Shown here in pieces: positions 10,703 through 19,880 of a DNA stretch of 26,330 bases. The stretch covers positions 1 to 26,330 of the IMG/VR virus record IMGVR_UViG_3300048592_001229. The stretch is one strand, 5' to 3'. The notes beneath the pieces were generated by a model. That model was not told the DNA's origin and did no database searches. It saw nothing but the letters and a program-made list of their open reading frames with translations. How positions within the stretch are numbered: position 1 is the first letter of the stretch; each line of letters opens with the position of its first letter. Origin of the DNA: a virus. Both the position numbers and the translations under genes were made by a program.

Positions 10703-13351
10703 TCACTCGCCCAAGAACCTCACCACCACCACCGCGGTCGGGTCCACTATCTCGGATCCAGACAGGACCACGAACCACTGATCGCCCGGCTCAAGATTCA
10801 CTTCCGCCGACCACTCCCCATGCACGAGCACGAGACCTGGTGATACCAGCACCTGCGTGGGGATCACCATCACCGCAGGCAACGCAGCCGCTGGAGCGAT
10901 CGTCTGCGCGACAGCTGATACTGCTTGGGCGGGCAGTGGAGCGGTCGCTCCTCCGGCCACCGCAGGGGACAGGCCTTGGACCCTTCCGCTGGTCGTCTGA
11001 GTCGGCAGGGCCGGCAAGGCTGCCCCGGCAACCACAGGGGACGTAGTGTGCCCCAGGCCTCCGCTGGTCTGGGAGGGACTGCCGGGTCTCGCGGTCCCAG
11101 CACTCGCTGGGACGAGGCCGTGTGCTCCCCCTCCGGTGACCTGCACAGGCAGGGGCGGGAGGAAGAGACCAGCGATCGCCGGGGACAGAGTGACGCCGAG
11201 AGGACCGACGGTGACCGTCAGTCCAGGAGGTGCTGCGAGTCCGGTGGTGGCCGGACTGGCGACCTGGGCGACCGGGCCGAGAGACTGGATCGGTGCCACA
11301 CTGGTGGCGAGCCCACCGGTCGCGATCGAGAGGGTGTGCCCGATCCCCCCAAGGGTCTGGGAGGGTGCCGCGGGGGCGGCGGGGGCGCTCGAGGCGCCCG
11401 CGGTGTGCCCGATCCCCCCGAGGGTCTGGGAGGGTGCCGCAGGGGCGGCGGGGGCGGCAGCCGAGGGACTGGTGGTCTGCTCGGTCCCAGCCGAGACCAC
11501 GACGGCCTCGTCGTAGGCGCCGATCGACCAGAAGGACCGAGCGTTCCCGGCGATGTCGTCGTCGATCCGCAGCGAGAACCGCCGCGAGTTGCCGTCGAGA
11601 TCGCTCTCGGCGAGCGGGCGGAAGTCGCCGCCATCGGCATCGACGAACGATCCGGCAGGGGTCGCGTTCAGCCAGTAGGTGGTGCCGGCGACGAACTCCG
11701 AGGTGTCGGTGCCGCTGACCACGATGTAGTCGAGGGCGCCGGGGCCGGCGTTGATGTAGATGACCGGCTCGACTGAGTTGAGAGCGCAGTCGATGAACGC
11801 GCAGTTGTAGCAGAAGAAGCCGCCCTGGCCGGTGCGCAGTCCTGGGCCGCCTGTGTTATAGGCGACGCAGTTGTAGGTGCGCGAGTAGCTGGGCAGGGTG
11901 TAGCCGGTGACGGTTCCAACGCCGTTGCCGTGGACGATGCAGTTGCGGATGCGGGCCCAGTTGGCGGCAGGGAACGAGCAGTTGATTCCGCCCTGGGTCC
12001 ACCCGCCGACTGCGATCGCGTTCGACTTCAGGTAGACGCCTTCGAGGACCTGGTAGAGGGCCTCGAGGCTGATGCCTCGCTCCATCCCTGCGCCGGTCCA
12101 CGTCGCGATGACCCCGAAGTGGCCCATCTCGCCGAAGGCCTCCAGGTTGGAGACCGGCCTCCGGGCGAGCGCGAGGTCGAACACAAGCTTGGTGCCGGTG
12201 TCAGCTGCAGGGTCATACCCAGCACCTTCCAGACGTCGGTAGCGTGCCGTGTCGACAGTGGCACCACTGATCGTGAACGAGTCAGTGTAGCTGAACGTCT
12301 CGGCCGCCATGACGCCGATGTGGCGCTCGTCGGCGGTCACGAGGTCGTCGTCGGTGTCGGCCTCCCACAGCTGCGGGGTCGCGTAGTAGCCGGCGGATCC
12401 GATGGTCCTCGACACCACAGTGGCACTCTCGCGGTCGATCGCTCCGTAGGCCCAGGCCTCGCGCGTATCACCGTAGATGTCGGTGGTGAATGAGGCCGAC
12501 AGGTCTGACGCACCTGAGGTCAGTGGTCCCAGCCTGAGAGGCCTCAGGTCCAGGTTGTCAGGGTCCGAGTAGCACGCCGCCGCCGTCTGCGAGGTCAGAG
12601 AGCCCGTGCCCGTTGCCGTGGCGTCGTAGGAGACGTTGTAGCTCTGGGTGATGGTCCCGTTGAACGCTGCGGTGATCGCGCTGAGGCAGACGCTGTTGAT
12701 GACCGTCGCCGTCCCAGAGGACCGATGGAACCCGTAGCGTAGCAGGCCGTGGGCCGTGCAGTTCTGGGCGGTCTGCGTGCCGTAAGTCAGGACAAACCCG
12801 TCGATCACGGTGTTGTTCGCCGATACCCCGTAGCCGACGGCCACCGAGTTCCGAACTGTCGAGTCCTGCGACGCGTCGAGGTGGAAGCCGCTCGCGGTGA
12901 CTGCCGTGCTCGAACTGTTGGTGATCATCACCGTGCAGCCGTCGATCAGCTGCCCGACCGGTGACAGGTCGTAGTAGACCTGGATCCCGCGCACCCCGCT
13001 GACCCCGTTGACGTCGACATCTACTCCGATGCCACGCAACGTCAGGTAGGCCTCCCTCATGCTGATGCAGGCTGAATTAACCGAACCAGCCTTGAAGTGG
13101 AACACTACCCCGGACTGCGTCCGCGGGTCGCACCTCACACCATCCGTGGTCAGCGTCCGGTTGCGAGTCGCGTCGGTGGTGGCCCCCGCGATGACGAGCG
13201 ACGAGGAGGTCGGCCCGTAGGCCTGCGAGGCCACGAGCCCGAAGTGCTGCTGATCGAGCGTGACGAGGTCGTTGTCGGTGTCCGCCTCCCAGTTCGTCGC
13301 GTTCGAGTAGGTCTTGCCCGATCCGATCGTGCTGTTCACCACCGTGACCAT
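10703..13351 (-). CDS. Beta-helix tail-associated protein with two similar domains and a Pro/Ala repeat tail
   Basis: This 882-residue protein starts with ATG at 13351 (TGATG overlap). Two related right-handed beta-helix domains occupy about 1-310 and 311-614. Each begins with an almost identical element (TIGSGKTYSNATNWEADTD, and TIGSAGYYATPQLWEADTD), then DLVT..(Q/E)(Q/R)H(F/I)GV, typical of a family of phage and bacterial beta-helix proteins. Residues about 615-850 are Ala/Pro-rich repeats of about 23-30 residues with the motif PSQTLGGIGHT. The final 30 residues are a short beta domain. It is probably a late exposed structural protein, either receptor-binding spike or decoration. No catalytic lyase residues could be assigned. 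Confidence 0.75.
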   Translation of the reverse strand: MVTVVNSTIGSGKTYSNATNWEADTDNDLVTLDQQHFGLVASQAYGPTSSSLVIAGATTDATRNRTLTTDGVRCDPRTQSGVVFHFKAGSVNSACISMREAYLTLRGIGVDVDVNGVSGVRGIQVYYDLSPVGQLIDGCTVMITNSSSTAVTASGFHLDASQDSTVRNSVAVGYGVSANNTVIDGFVLTYGTQTAQNCTAHGLLRYGFHRSSGTATVINSVCLSAITAAFNGTITQSYNVSYDATATGTGSLTSQTAAACYSDPDNLDLRPLRLGPLTSGASDLSASFTTDIYGDTREAWAYGAIDRESATVVSRTIGSAGYYATPQLWEADTDDDLVTADERHIGVMAAETFSYTDSFTISGATVDTARYRRLEGAGYDPAADTGTKLVFDLALARRPVSNLEAFGEMGHFGVIATWTGAGMERGISLEALYQVLEGVYLKSNAIAVGGWTQGGINCSFPAANWARIRNCIVHGNGVGTVTGYTLPSYSRTYNCVAYNTGGPGLRTGQGGFFCYNCAFIDCALNSVEPVIYINAGPGALDYIVVSGTDTSEFVAGTTYWLNATPAGSFVDADGGDFRPLAESDLDGNSRRFSLRIDDDIAGNARSFWSIGAYDEAVVVSAGTEQTTSPSAAAPAAPAAPSQTLGGIGHTAGASSAPAAPAAPSQTLGGIGHTLSIATGGLATSVAPIQSLGPVAQVASPATTGLAAPPGLTVTVGPLGVTLSPAIAGLFLPPLPVQVTGGGAHGLVPASAGTARPGSPSQTSGGLGHTTSPVVAGAALPALPTQTTSGRVQGLSPAVAGGATAPLPAQAVSAVAQTIAPAAALPAVMVIPTQVLVSPGLVLVHGEWSAEVNLEPGDQWFVVLSGSEIVDPTAVVVVRFLGE
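11334..11456. repeat. 69-bp tandem duplication in the Pro/Ala-rich tail
   Basis: Two copies of a roughly 54-bp block starting GTGTGCCCGATCCCCCC begin at 11334 and 11403, exactly 69 bp apart (23 codons), with two visible mismatches. They encode the repeated peptide APAAPSQTLGGIGHT. The high similarity at DNA level implies recent duplication or ongoing unit-number variation. Confidence 0.8.
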
Positions 13352-13722
13352 CAGACCCTCGCTTCCAGGTAGTCCCTGATCCAGCGCATCTGACTGGTGG
13401 TCAGCTCGATGTCCGTGCGGTCACGCACCGCGTCCACGATGATCTTCCGAGCCTGCGCGGGCATCGCCGCGAGAGCGGCATCGATGCGCCACTTCTTCGC
13501 GCGGCGACCGATCTCACTGCCCTCGACGAAGTCCTGCAGCTGTGAGGCTGGGACGCCAGGGAAGTTGATCGCGAGCAGCCGGGGGCTGGCGGTGACTCCG
13601 GGGCCAGGGTGCTCGTCGGCCACATCGACGATGTCTCCACGCTGCCACAGCTGGCGGCGCTGCTCTGGGGATGCCGTGGCAACCTGATGGTTGTCCACGA
13701 TCCGCAGCGTGACCCAGCACAT
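13351..13722 (-). CDS. Unknown small late protein
   Basis: This 123-residue protein starts with ATG at 13722, sharing TGATG with the previous stop, and ends the same way at 13351. It begins with a beta-rich part (VTLRIVDNHQVATASPEQRRQLWQRGDIVDVADEH) and ends helical (RKIIVDAVRDRTDIEL, then MRWIRDYLEARV). Proteins with a RRGDIVDVxD element occur next to tail fibre genes of many siphoviruses but have no firm function. It is probably a minor structural or assembly protein; this is from context only. Confidence 0.6.
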   Translation of the reverse strand: MCWVTLRIVDNHQVATASPEQRRQLWQRGDIVDVADEHPGPGVTASPRLLAINFPGVPASQLQDFVEGSEIGRRAKKWRIDAALAAMPAQARKIIVDAVRDRTDIELTTSQMRWIRDYLEARV

Positions 13723-14207
13723 CAGGCGGTCGGGAACTGCAGGAGACCTTCGGCGTTCGGAGTGACCGTCAGGTCCGAGCCGTTGGTCGTCAGGGGCAGG
13801 GTCCCCGACGCGAGGGTGTCGATGTAGGCGATCAGGCGGGTGGTCGTGTCGTTCGCCCCGCCTTCCTTGACGACGACGTAGGCGGCGATGGTGGCGTTGG
13901 TGGCACCGCCAAGGGCGGTCCACGAGAAGGCCGCGCAGTTGAACTCGACCCGGTCGTTGGTCTTGTCGACCGTGAGGGTCTTGCTTGCGAGCGTCTTGCG
14001 CCCGGCCCCGCCCCAGCCACCGGTGTAGTTGGTCGCGACGATCTCGGCGTCCACGACGTCCGACGCACCGCCGGCATCCGCGACGTCGTCGTCGCGGTTC
14101 GCCACATACGTGGAGGTCACCGGGATCACCTTGATGGTGTCGGCAACCAGGTCGATCGTGCCGGCGATGATCTCGCCCAGCGCGGTGTTGTAAATGAAGT
14201 TTGCCAT
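13722..14207 (-). CDS. Tail-fibre-region structural protein of a common phage family
   Basis: This 161-residue protein starts with ATG at 14207. The beginning resembles a widespread phage structural family: short N-terminus, GTIDLVADTIKVIPVTSTYV, a variable Asp-rich loop, a tract starting GGWGGAGRKTLASKTLTVD, AAFSWTALGGATNATIAAYVVV, and LIAYIDTLASGTLPLTTNGS. In other siphophages such proteins are coded between the tail tip and fibre genes and are thought to decorate or link fibres. It is beta-rich with no membrane or signal segment. Confidence 0.68.
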   Translation of the reverse strand: MANFIYNTALGEIIAGTIDLVADTIKVIPVTSTYVANRDDDVADAGGASDVVDAEIVATNYTGGWGGAGRKTLASKTLTVDKTNDRVEFNCAAFSWTALGGATNATIAAYVVVKEGGANDTTTRLIAYIDTLASGTLPLTTNGSDLTVTPNAEGLLQFPTA

Positions 14208-14211
14208 TGTG

Positions 14212-14607
14212 TCAGACGGCGAAGTTGAACTCGGCTATGGCGGCCGTGACGCCATCCCGCGTGCGAAAGAAGGTCGCCGACCACTCGCCGGCTCCCGCTG
14301 ATGCGTGGCGCATGGCAATCGCTATGTAGACCGATCGCCTAGCAGTTGTCACCGGAATTGCCAGATCAGCGCTTGGAGTAACACCTCCCACGCTTAGCGG
14401 GATGGATGTCGCCCCACCGATCGCCGATCCGGCGAGCACGGTCTCAGTTGCCCGCAGCTCTCGGAACGACACGATGCCAGCCTCCTCCACCACGATCGAG
14501 CGCGGCCGCGTGTCGAGGGTGACGCGGCCGGCGCTGTTCTCGACGGCGGGTGCCACGAGGACGTAGTCCTCGCCGACCACGATCGGGTTGCCGTTCCGGT
14601 CGACCAT
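14212..14607 (-). CDS. Small beta-rich structural protein
   Basis: This 131-residue protein starts with ATG at 14607, sharing TGATG with the previous gene. It is composed mostly of predicted strands (IVVGEDYVLVAPAVENSAGRV, then SVYIAIAMRHASAGAGEWSA) and a C-terminal AAIAEFNFAV. I recognise no family. Base composition between about 14280 and 14420 is slightly less GC-rich than neighbours. Position in the block after the tip protein suggests a tail-fibre or accessory module. Confidence 0.55.
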   Translation of the reverse strand: MVDRNGNPIVVGEDYVLVAPAVENSAGRVTLDTRPRSIVVEEAGIVSFRELRATETVLAGSAIGGATSIPLSVGGVTPSADLAIPVTTARRSVYIAIAMRHASAGAGEWSATFFRTRDGVTAAIAEFNFAV

Positions 14608-15212
14608 CAGTCCGCCCTGGCGTAGACCTCGACGGCCAGGAGCACCCGAGCCGCGGCGAGCGACGTCGGGACGCCGTTGGCCGTCACCCGGACCTCGAGA
14701 ACGGTGTCGGCGGCGATCGTGGCGTTCTGGTCCGGGGCCCAGAGCTTCGGCGTGTCGACGGCGAGTTCGTCGCCGTTCGTGCTCGGCAGCACTGAGAAGA
14801 GGCTTTGCGCGTTGGTGACGTCGTAGATCTCGAACGTCCAGTTGTTCGTGCCGTCCGAGGCCGCGGTGGCCGTGTCGGAGAGCACGCAGAGGTTCGTCAC
14901 CACGAGCTTCGTCGGCTGAGGCGGCACGAAGAACGCCTCGCCGCCGGCCAGACCCGCGGCCTGGTCGTTCACCGGGACCCGCCTGGCGCTGCCGTTCGCC
15001 CAGATCGGGCCGATGACGACCCAGCTGGTGCCGTTGTGCTGCTTCAACGTGCCGGCGCCACTGTCCGCCCAGAGCTGCCCCGAGACCGGGTCCGGAGGCT
15101 CGCTCGCGCCCAGGCAGACCGCCTGGAGCGACCGGATCGCGGTCGGGAACAGGGTCGTGAGGGCGGTTGCCTTGGTCACGTTGGTGGTGTCGACGTCGAT
15201 CGTCTGGCTCAT
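14607..15212 (-). CDS. Tail-tip-linked accessory protein
   Basis: This 201-residue protein starts with ATG at 15212 (ATGA overlap with the J-like gene). The N-terminal third has the phage motif SGQLWADSGAGTLKQHNGTS, a form of the GxLWxDxxxxxLKxxNGTxW element seen in many tail fibre and spike proteins. The C-terminal two thirds are beta-sandwich-like (PTKLVVTNLCVLSDTATA, then NWTFEIYDV, then AADTVLEVRVTANG). Translational coupling to the tip protein suggests that it is incorporated at the tail tip or is a fibre adaptor. Confidence 0.62.
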   Translation of the reverse strand: MSQTIDVDTTNVTKATALTTLFPTAIRSLQAVCLGASEPPDPVSGQLWADSGAGTLKQHNGTSWVVIGPIWANGSARRVPVNDQAAGLAGGEAFFVPPQPTKLVVTNLCVLSDTATAASDGTNNWTFEIYDVTNAQSLFSVLPSTNGDELAVDTPKLWAPDQNATIAADTVLEVRVTANGVPTSLAAARVLLAVEVYARAD

Positions 15213-18200
15213 GCGAATGCCTCCGCCCGGAGGTGCGTCACCACCCGGAGCTGGTCCTGGTCGATGCGGTCGAGCTTCAGCCGGACCGCGAGGGTCTGGG
15301 CGCGCCGCCGGCCCGGGACGAACGGCTCCCAGCCGCCGCCGTCCCAGGAAACCTCCACCGCGGCGCGCGACAGCTCGCCGAGGGTGCCCTCCGGACCCGT
15401 GCAGAGGGTCCGGTCGTGGGCGCACAGCTCGGTGTCGCCGGCGATCGCGTCCTGGTCGAAGTCCCAGCAGCCGGGTTGCCGGCGCGATGGTTCCCGGCCG
15501 TGGACCTCCTGCCACTGGTTCTCCGGCTCCCCGCAGAGGCTGCCGTCGTCGAACTCGCAGAGCTCGCCGGAGGTCGCGTGGGTGCCGAGCACCAGGCGCC
15601 AGTCGGCGGTGACCGATTCACCGAGGTCGATCAGGTCCGCGGTCGGCTGCCAGGTCCCGGAGTAGGCGCCATCCTGCAGCTGCAGGATCCCCGACGCGTG
15701 CTCGGTCCGAGCGAAGGTCCCGATCGACAGGTCCGCGGTCGCAGTGGCCAGGCGGTGCTCGTGCGGCCAGACCGCCCGGGTCACCTCGAGCTGGTCCCAG
15801 CGCTGCGAATAGAGCCCGCCGGCGAAGCGCGCCCGGACCATCAGATCGTGGGTCCCGGTCGGCAGGTGCTCGAGCAGGACCTCGGGCGCCTCGACCCGGG
15901 CGAGGACGGGGGCTCCGGTCCAGACCGTGCCGCGCCGGACCTCGTAGTACAGCAGGTCCTCGGCGACCGCCGGCCGCCAGGTCAGCAGGACGCCCGTCGG
16001 GGTGTCGAGGGCCTCGACCGACGAGAGCCGCGAGGAGTCGACCGGCCGGAACTCCGGCGCCCGCAGCGTCGCCGAAGCAGCCAGACCGGGCGAGTCGAAG
16101 GTGCCCTCGTCGTCCTCGACCGCCACGGCGATCGTCAGCTGATCGTCGGGGTCGACCGGCGCGGTCATGCTGTCCCCGACGACCTCCCCGATCAGCTCGA
16201 GTGGCCGGCCCGGCAGGGCCGCGTAGACGCGGGCCCGCTTGCCGCGCTTGCCGCGCGGCATCGTCCAGCGGATCTCGGTCATCCCGGCCGCCTTGGCCGG
16301 CACCAGGCTGATCTCCGTGGCGTCCGGGACGTAGTCCGAGCTGCCCAGGTCGGTCGAGGCGGACTCCGCGCCGAACCCGAGCAGGCCGGGGTCGACGTCG
16401 TAGGCCGACGGGGTCCAGAGCACGGCGTGCAGCTCCCGGCGCATGTCCCCGGTGAGGCTGCAGCCGACCACGACGTAGTCCTCGACCCCGTACGCGCTGG
16501 CCTCGTCCGGAGCCATCGTGTCGCCGTCGTACTCGCCGACCACCACCACCGCATCGACGTCGATCGTCACGGGGGCGTGCGTCGCCAGGACCGTCCCGGC
16601 CGGGTAGGTGCCGTTCGGCTCGTCGATCAGCCAGAAGCCCGGCAGCCCGCCGCTGGCCGCGGCCTGGGGTGCCTGCACCGCGACCGACCTGGCGCCGGCG
16701 CTGATCTCGAGGTCGACGTCGAGGACGATCTCGGCCACCGCCGCCGAGGCCCTGGCGGTCCGGCAGCTGAAGTAGATGCCACGGTCGCCGAACGGCCGGT
16801 AGGCGTCGTGCTGGACGCCGACGATGTCGCCGATCTCGACGGGCAGCTGGTCGGGGCCCGCGACGCAGCGGATCCGCTTCCGGACCAGCCTGGCGAGGGC
16901 GTGCTGGAACAGCGCCTCCCGCCGCGCCTGGCGCGGCCGGGTCACGCCGTACATCTCCAGAGTCTGCTTCCGGACCTCGTCCGGGACGGCCTGGGTCGGA
17001 TCGTTGGTCTCCGCCTCCGGGTCCTCGACAGGGATCAGGTCCTGCTCGTAGTCGAGGTCCTCGTTCAGGATCTGGACGTCGAGGATGTTCGGCCGGCGCC
17101 GCGTCGGCATGTAGCTGACCTCGAACTCGTCGAGGTTGCTGGTCGCGACGATGGACACCCTGGACCGTGACGGGACGGTGTTCGTCCCCCGTCCGTGGGC
17201 GTCGCGGAACTGATAGACCGGCTTGATCAGGTTGCCGGTCAGGACCGGCACAGCGCGACCCGCCCGGAACACGCGGAGCAGCGCGTCCCAGGCATTCATG
17301 CCCTTGTCGAAGACGACGTCGCAGCACATCAGCGCCTGGCCGTCGTCGTTCTGGTCGCAGAAGTCGGCCCAATCACGGAACGCCGCCGCGTCGAGGTCGA
17401 GGTCGCGGAACGCGTGTCCCAGCGCGAAGTCGCTCGTCAGCAGGTCGGCGGCGATCCAGGCCGGATTGCGACCGGGCGGGAAGATCCAGATCCCGACGTA
17501 CGGATCGCCCGCCTCATCGCCGGCCCGCGGCTGGGCCCAGTAGCGCTCGCTCGACCAGCCGGCAGCCTCATCCCAGACCCGGACCTTCCGCCACTTGCCG
17601 CGAACCTGCCACTGCGGCTGCCCGCCCTGCATCTTCTCGGTGGCCCGCAGCCTGACCGCGAGCTGCGCCAGGCGCGGGTACGACAGCGTCCGGTCGATGA
17701 TGTATTCGATGTCGCGCCAGATCGCGTAGTCGATGATCCCCGCGTCGCTGGGAGCCACCACCGCGCCGTTCGGCGTGATCCGGACGACGCGGACATCGAA
17801 CGCAGTTGGCGCCGGCGACGGGGACGGGAGAGCCACCTCGTACCACGTGGAGAACGATCCTCGCCTCGGTTCCGGCGGCGCCACGACGAAGCGTGACGCG
17901 GTCGACCACGGCCCGTTGTTCCACCGGAAGTCGATGTCGAACTCGCAGCGGTGGCGGTTGTAGTTGCCGTTGTGGACCGTGTACAGGCCCTGCGGGAACT
18001 CGACACGGACCGCGAAGCGATTGGCCTCGCCGGTCGGGATCTGCTCGATCGCGCGCGCGAACTCGTCCTCGAGCTCGACGTTGACGGCGACCGAGTTGCG
18101 GACGTCGGCGAACGACGGGATCGGCGGTTGGAAAGCCGACCCGAGCCGGACGAAGCACTGCGCGACCGAGCTTCCCAGCACGTTGCCGTTCACCCGGACG

Positions 18201-18817
18201 TTGGTCGGGAACCTCGCGTTCGGGTTGAAGTCCGGCGCGACCCCGCCGAGGTAGTCGGCGTCCCGGTCGATGTCGCCGATCGAGTAGACCGGCCCCTCGC
18301 AGAGTGCCAGACGCGTCGCGAGGACCTCGGTGTTGCTCACCTGCGCGAGCGGCTCGACCGAGGTCTCGATCACCTGGCCGCCGAGGTCGTGCAGACCGTA
18401 CGCGACCGGGATCCGGAACCCGGAGCCGTAGGTCGTGCCGATGCCCTGCCAGCTGTAGGTGGCGCTGGATTCGTCGCCGCGCTGCTGCGGCATCTCCGGG
18501 GGCGGCGCAAGCAGCGACCACAGGTACGAGATCGCGACGGCGATCGCCGCCGGCAGCAGCACATTGGCTGCGATCCACCCGAGCACCGCCAGGAATCCCG
18601 GGTGCGGGGCGATCAGCACCTCGGTGTCGTGCAGCGGCTCGTCGAGCGCCGAGCCCTCCAGGATCCGTGCGAGGCTGGTCACCAGGACCTCGTCGCCCCA
18701 GTCCTCCGGGGCGTACAGCCGCATCAGCTCGCGGCCGGTCATCCCGTCGCGGGCGCACGAGACGGATCGCACGATGGTCGGACCGACCACGGAGGAGCAG
18801 ACCACGACGCGGATCAC
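15209..18817 (-). CDS. J: Tail tip attachment protein, gpJ-like with gpI-like N-terminus
   Basis: This 1202-residue protein starts with GTG at 18817; GGAGG lies five bases upstream and the start overlaps the gpK-like stop (GTGA). In lambda-type tails gpJ forms the central tip and binds the receptor. Residues about 72-103 are very hydrophobic (GFLAVLGWIAANVLLPAAIA), as in gpI/tail assembly proteins. Then comes the tip hub (YSWQGIGTTYGSGFRIPVAYG), a long beta-rich core, a fibronectin-III-like segment at about 910-1010, and a Cys-containing C-terminal receptor-binding region. No separate gpI gene exists between K and J, so I and J functions seem fused. It runs in the late operon behind gpL and gpK. 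Confidence 0.88.
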   Translation of the reverse strand: MIRVVVCSSVVGPTIVRSVSCARDGMTGRELMRLYAPEDWGDEVLVTSLARILEGSALDEPLHDTEVLIAPHPGFLAVLGWIAANVLLPAAIAVAISYLWSLLAPPPEMPQQRGDESSATYSWQGIGTTYGSGFRIPVAYGLHDLGGQVIETSVEPLAQVSNTEVLATRLALCEGPVYSIGDIDRDADYLGGVAPDFNPNARFPTNVRVNGNVLGSSVAQCFVRLGSAFQPPIPSFADVRNSVAVNVELEDEFARAIEQIPTGEANRFAVRVEFPQGLYTVHNGNYNRHRCEFDIDFRWNNGPWSTASRFVVAPPEPRRGSFSTWYEVALPSPSPAPTAFDVRVVRITPNGAVVAPSDAGIIDYAIWRDIEYIIDRTLSYPRLAQLAVRLRATEKMQGGQPQWQVRGKWRKVRVWDEAAGWSSERYWAQPRAGDEAGDPYVGIWIFPPGRNPAWIAADLLTSDFALGHAFRDLDLDAAAFRDWADFCDQNDDGQALMCCDVVFDKGMNAWDALLRVFRAGRAVPVLTGNLIKPVYQFRDAHGRGTNTVPSRSRVSIVATSNLDEFEVSYMPTRRRPNILDVQILNEDLDYEQDLIPVEDPEAETNDPTQAVPDEVRKQTLEMYGVTRPRQARREALFQHALARLVRKRIRCVAGPDQLPVEIGDIVGVQHDAYRPFGDRGIYFSCRTARASAAVAEIVLDVDLEISAGARSVAVQAPQAAASGGLPGFWLIDEPNGTYPAGTVLATHAPVTIDVDAVVVVGEYDGDTMAPDEASAYGVEDYVVVGCSLTGDMRRELHAVLWTPSAYDVDPGLLGFGAESASTDLGSSDYVPDATEISLVPAKAAGMTEIRWTMPRGKRGKRARVYAALPGRPLELIGEVVGDSMTAPVDPDDQLTIAVAVEDDEGTFDSPGLAASATLRAPEFRPVDSSRLSSVEALDTPTGVLLTWRPAVAEDLLYYEVRRGTVWTGAPVLARVEAPEVLLEHLPTGTHDLMVRARFAGGLYSQRWDQLEVTRAVWPHEHRLATATADLSIGTFARTEHASGILQLQDGAYSGTWQPTADLIDLGESVTADWRLVLGTHATSGELCEFDDGSLCGEPENQWQEVHGREPSRRQPGCWDFDQDAIAGDTELCAHDRTLCTGPEGTLGELSRAAVEVSWDGGGWEPFVPGRRRAQTLAVRLKLDRIDQDQLRVVTHLRAEAFA

Positions 18818-19203
18818 CGGAACCTCCAGATCGAATGCAGGCGCGCGCGGACCATGTCGACGCGATCGCGACGGACGCCACGCGGCGTCATCGACACCAG
18901 GACGCCCGGGCACTCGACCCAGCACACGTGCTCGACCCGGCTCAGGTCTTCGGCCATCAGCCAGGCGACGTCGCCCATGCGCTCCTCGCCGAGCCGCACG
19001 GTCTCGCCGGGAATCGCCGGGAGCTCGCGCAGGTCGCGGTCCTCCGACCACCAGGCGCGCACGATCTCCGTCAGGTCCGGGCACGGGGTGCCGGCCGCGG
19101 CCGCGAGCCAGAGGACCGCGCCGTAGCAGTCGAGCCCCTCGACGGTCCTCCCGTGGCGCTCCCAGCGAGGCTGGAGAGCCATCAGCCGATCGACGGGCCT
19201 CAC
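18814..19203 (-). CDS. K: Tail assembly protein gpK-like, NlpC/P60 peptidase
   Basis: This 129-residue protein starts with GTG at 19203; GAGGAGGG five bases upstream decides for it over ATG 19182. The NlpC/P60 nucleophile is Cys26 in GLDCYGAV, with His92 (VEHVCWV) as candidate catalytic His. In lambda the K protein has an NlpC-type domain and a JAB-like domain; only the NlpC part is present here. The family cuts peptidoglycan stem peptides or acts in tip assembly. Position between L and J matches the lambda order. It may assist DNA entry through the cell wall. No separate endolysin is visible in the window. Confidence 0.85.
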   Translation of the reverse strand: MRPVDRLMALQPRWERHGRTVEGLDCYGAVLWLAAAAGTPCPDLTEIVRAWWSEDRDLRELPAIPGETVRLGEERMGDVAWLMAEDLSRVEHVCWVECPGVLVSMTPRGVRRDRVDMVRARLHSIWRFR

Positions 19204-19880
19204 CGGACCCTCCTCGGGATGCCCGGGAAGCCGCCGTACTGGGCCGGGTGCTGGCGCACGATTCCGCGCGCGGCCTCGTCGTCGCCGCGCAGCACACAGT
19301 CGGCGAAGTCCTTCCGGCAGGTCTGGTAGTTGGCGCCCAGGGTCGGGTCCGGCTCGTAGCCGCACTCCGGGCCGCGGAACCTCCACCGGCAGCGGTCGCG
19401 CATGTAGGCGTCCCGCGGGACCTGCGCGTCGAGGAACGCGCGGGACTCGAGCTGCAGGACGACGGCTGCGGCGTCGAGCTGGGCGCCTGAGATGATCCAG
19501 CGGAACGGGATCCGCTGGTCGATGGACGCCAGGTGCGCCCGGTGGACCGTGGCGAGCACCGCCGTCCGGTCCATCAGGCCCTGCCCCTGCTCGAGGTACA
19601 GGGCCACCTCCCGGCGGATGTTGGCGATCGTCAGGGTGGTCCGCGGCACTCCGGCCTGGTCGTCCCACTCGATGTCGCCGCGCGCGCACGGGAAGGGCTG
19701 GTAGACGGGAGCCGTCGGGTCGCCGGACGGGAAGCGGATCGGCTCCGGCGCGTTCGTGATCGCCAGCACCACCCGAGCGGTCGTGCTCACGTCGATCTCG
19801 ATCTGCCAGAGGTCGAGCCACGGGTCCGGGTTGTGCACCCGCCGCGACTCGGCCAGAAGCTCGGGCGTCAGCTCGCGCAT
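19200..19880 (-). CDS. L: Minor tail protein gpL-like with four-cysteine motif
   Basis: This 226-residue protein starts with ATG at 19880 (TGATG overlap). The N-terminal half resembles tip-ring proteins (ELTPELLAESRRVHNPDPWL, LWQIEI, VARGDIEWD-like strands, TTLTIANIRREV). The C-terminal half has Cys164, Cys173, Cys188 and Cys195 in DRCRWRFRGPECGYEPD and YQTCRKDFADC. This is the four-cysteine layout of lambda gpL, which holds an iron-sulfur cluster in the tail tip. Gene order gpL, gpK, gpJ is conserved. Here it should connect the distal-tail ring to the J-like hub. Confidence 0.85.
   Translation of the reverse strand: MRELTPELLAESRRVHNPDPWLDLWQIEIDVSTTARVVLAITNAPEPIRFPSGDPTAPVYQPFPCARGDIEWDDQAGVPRTTLTIANIRREVALYLEQGQGLMDRTAVLATVHRAHLASIDQRIPFRWIISGAQLDAAAVVLQLESRAFLDAQVPRDAYMRDRCRWRFRGPECGYEPDPTLGANYQTCRKDFADCVLRGDDEAARGIVRQHPAQYGGFPGIPRRVR

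Noticed and set aside
15167-17170. Very long plus-strand open frame opposite the J-like gene
   Set aside because: It is the codon-complement shadow of a high-GC gene, with Arg/Val/Asp-rich sequence, no domains and no ribosome-binding site; the minus-strand protein is clearly J-like.
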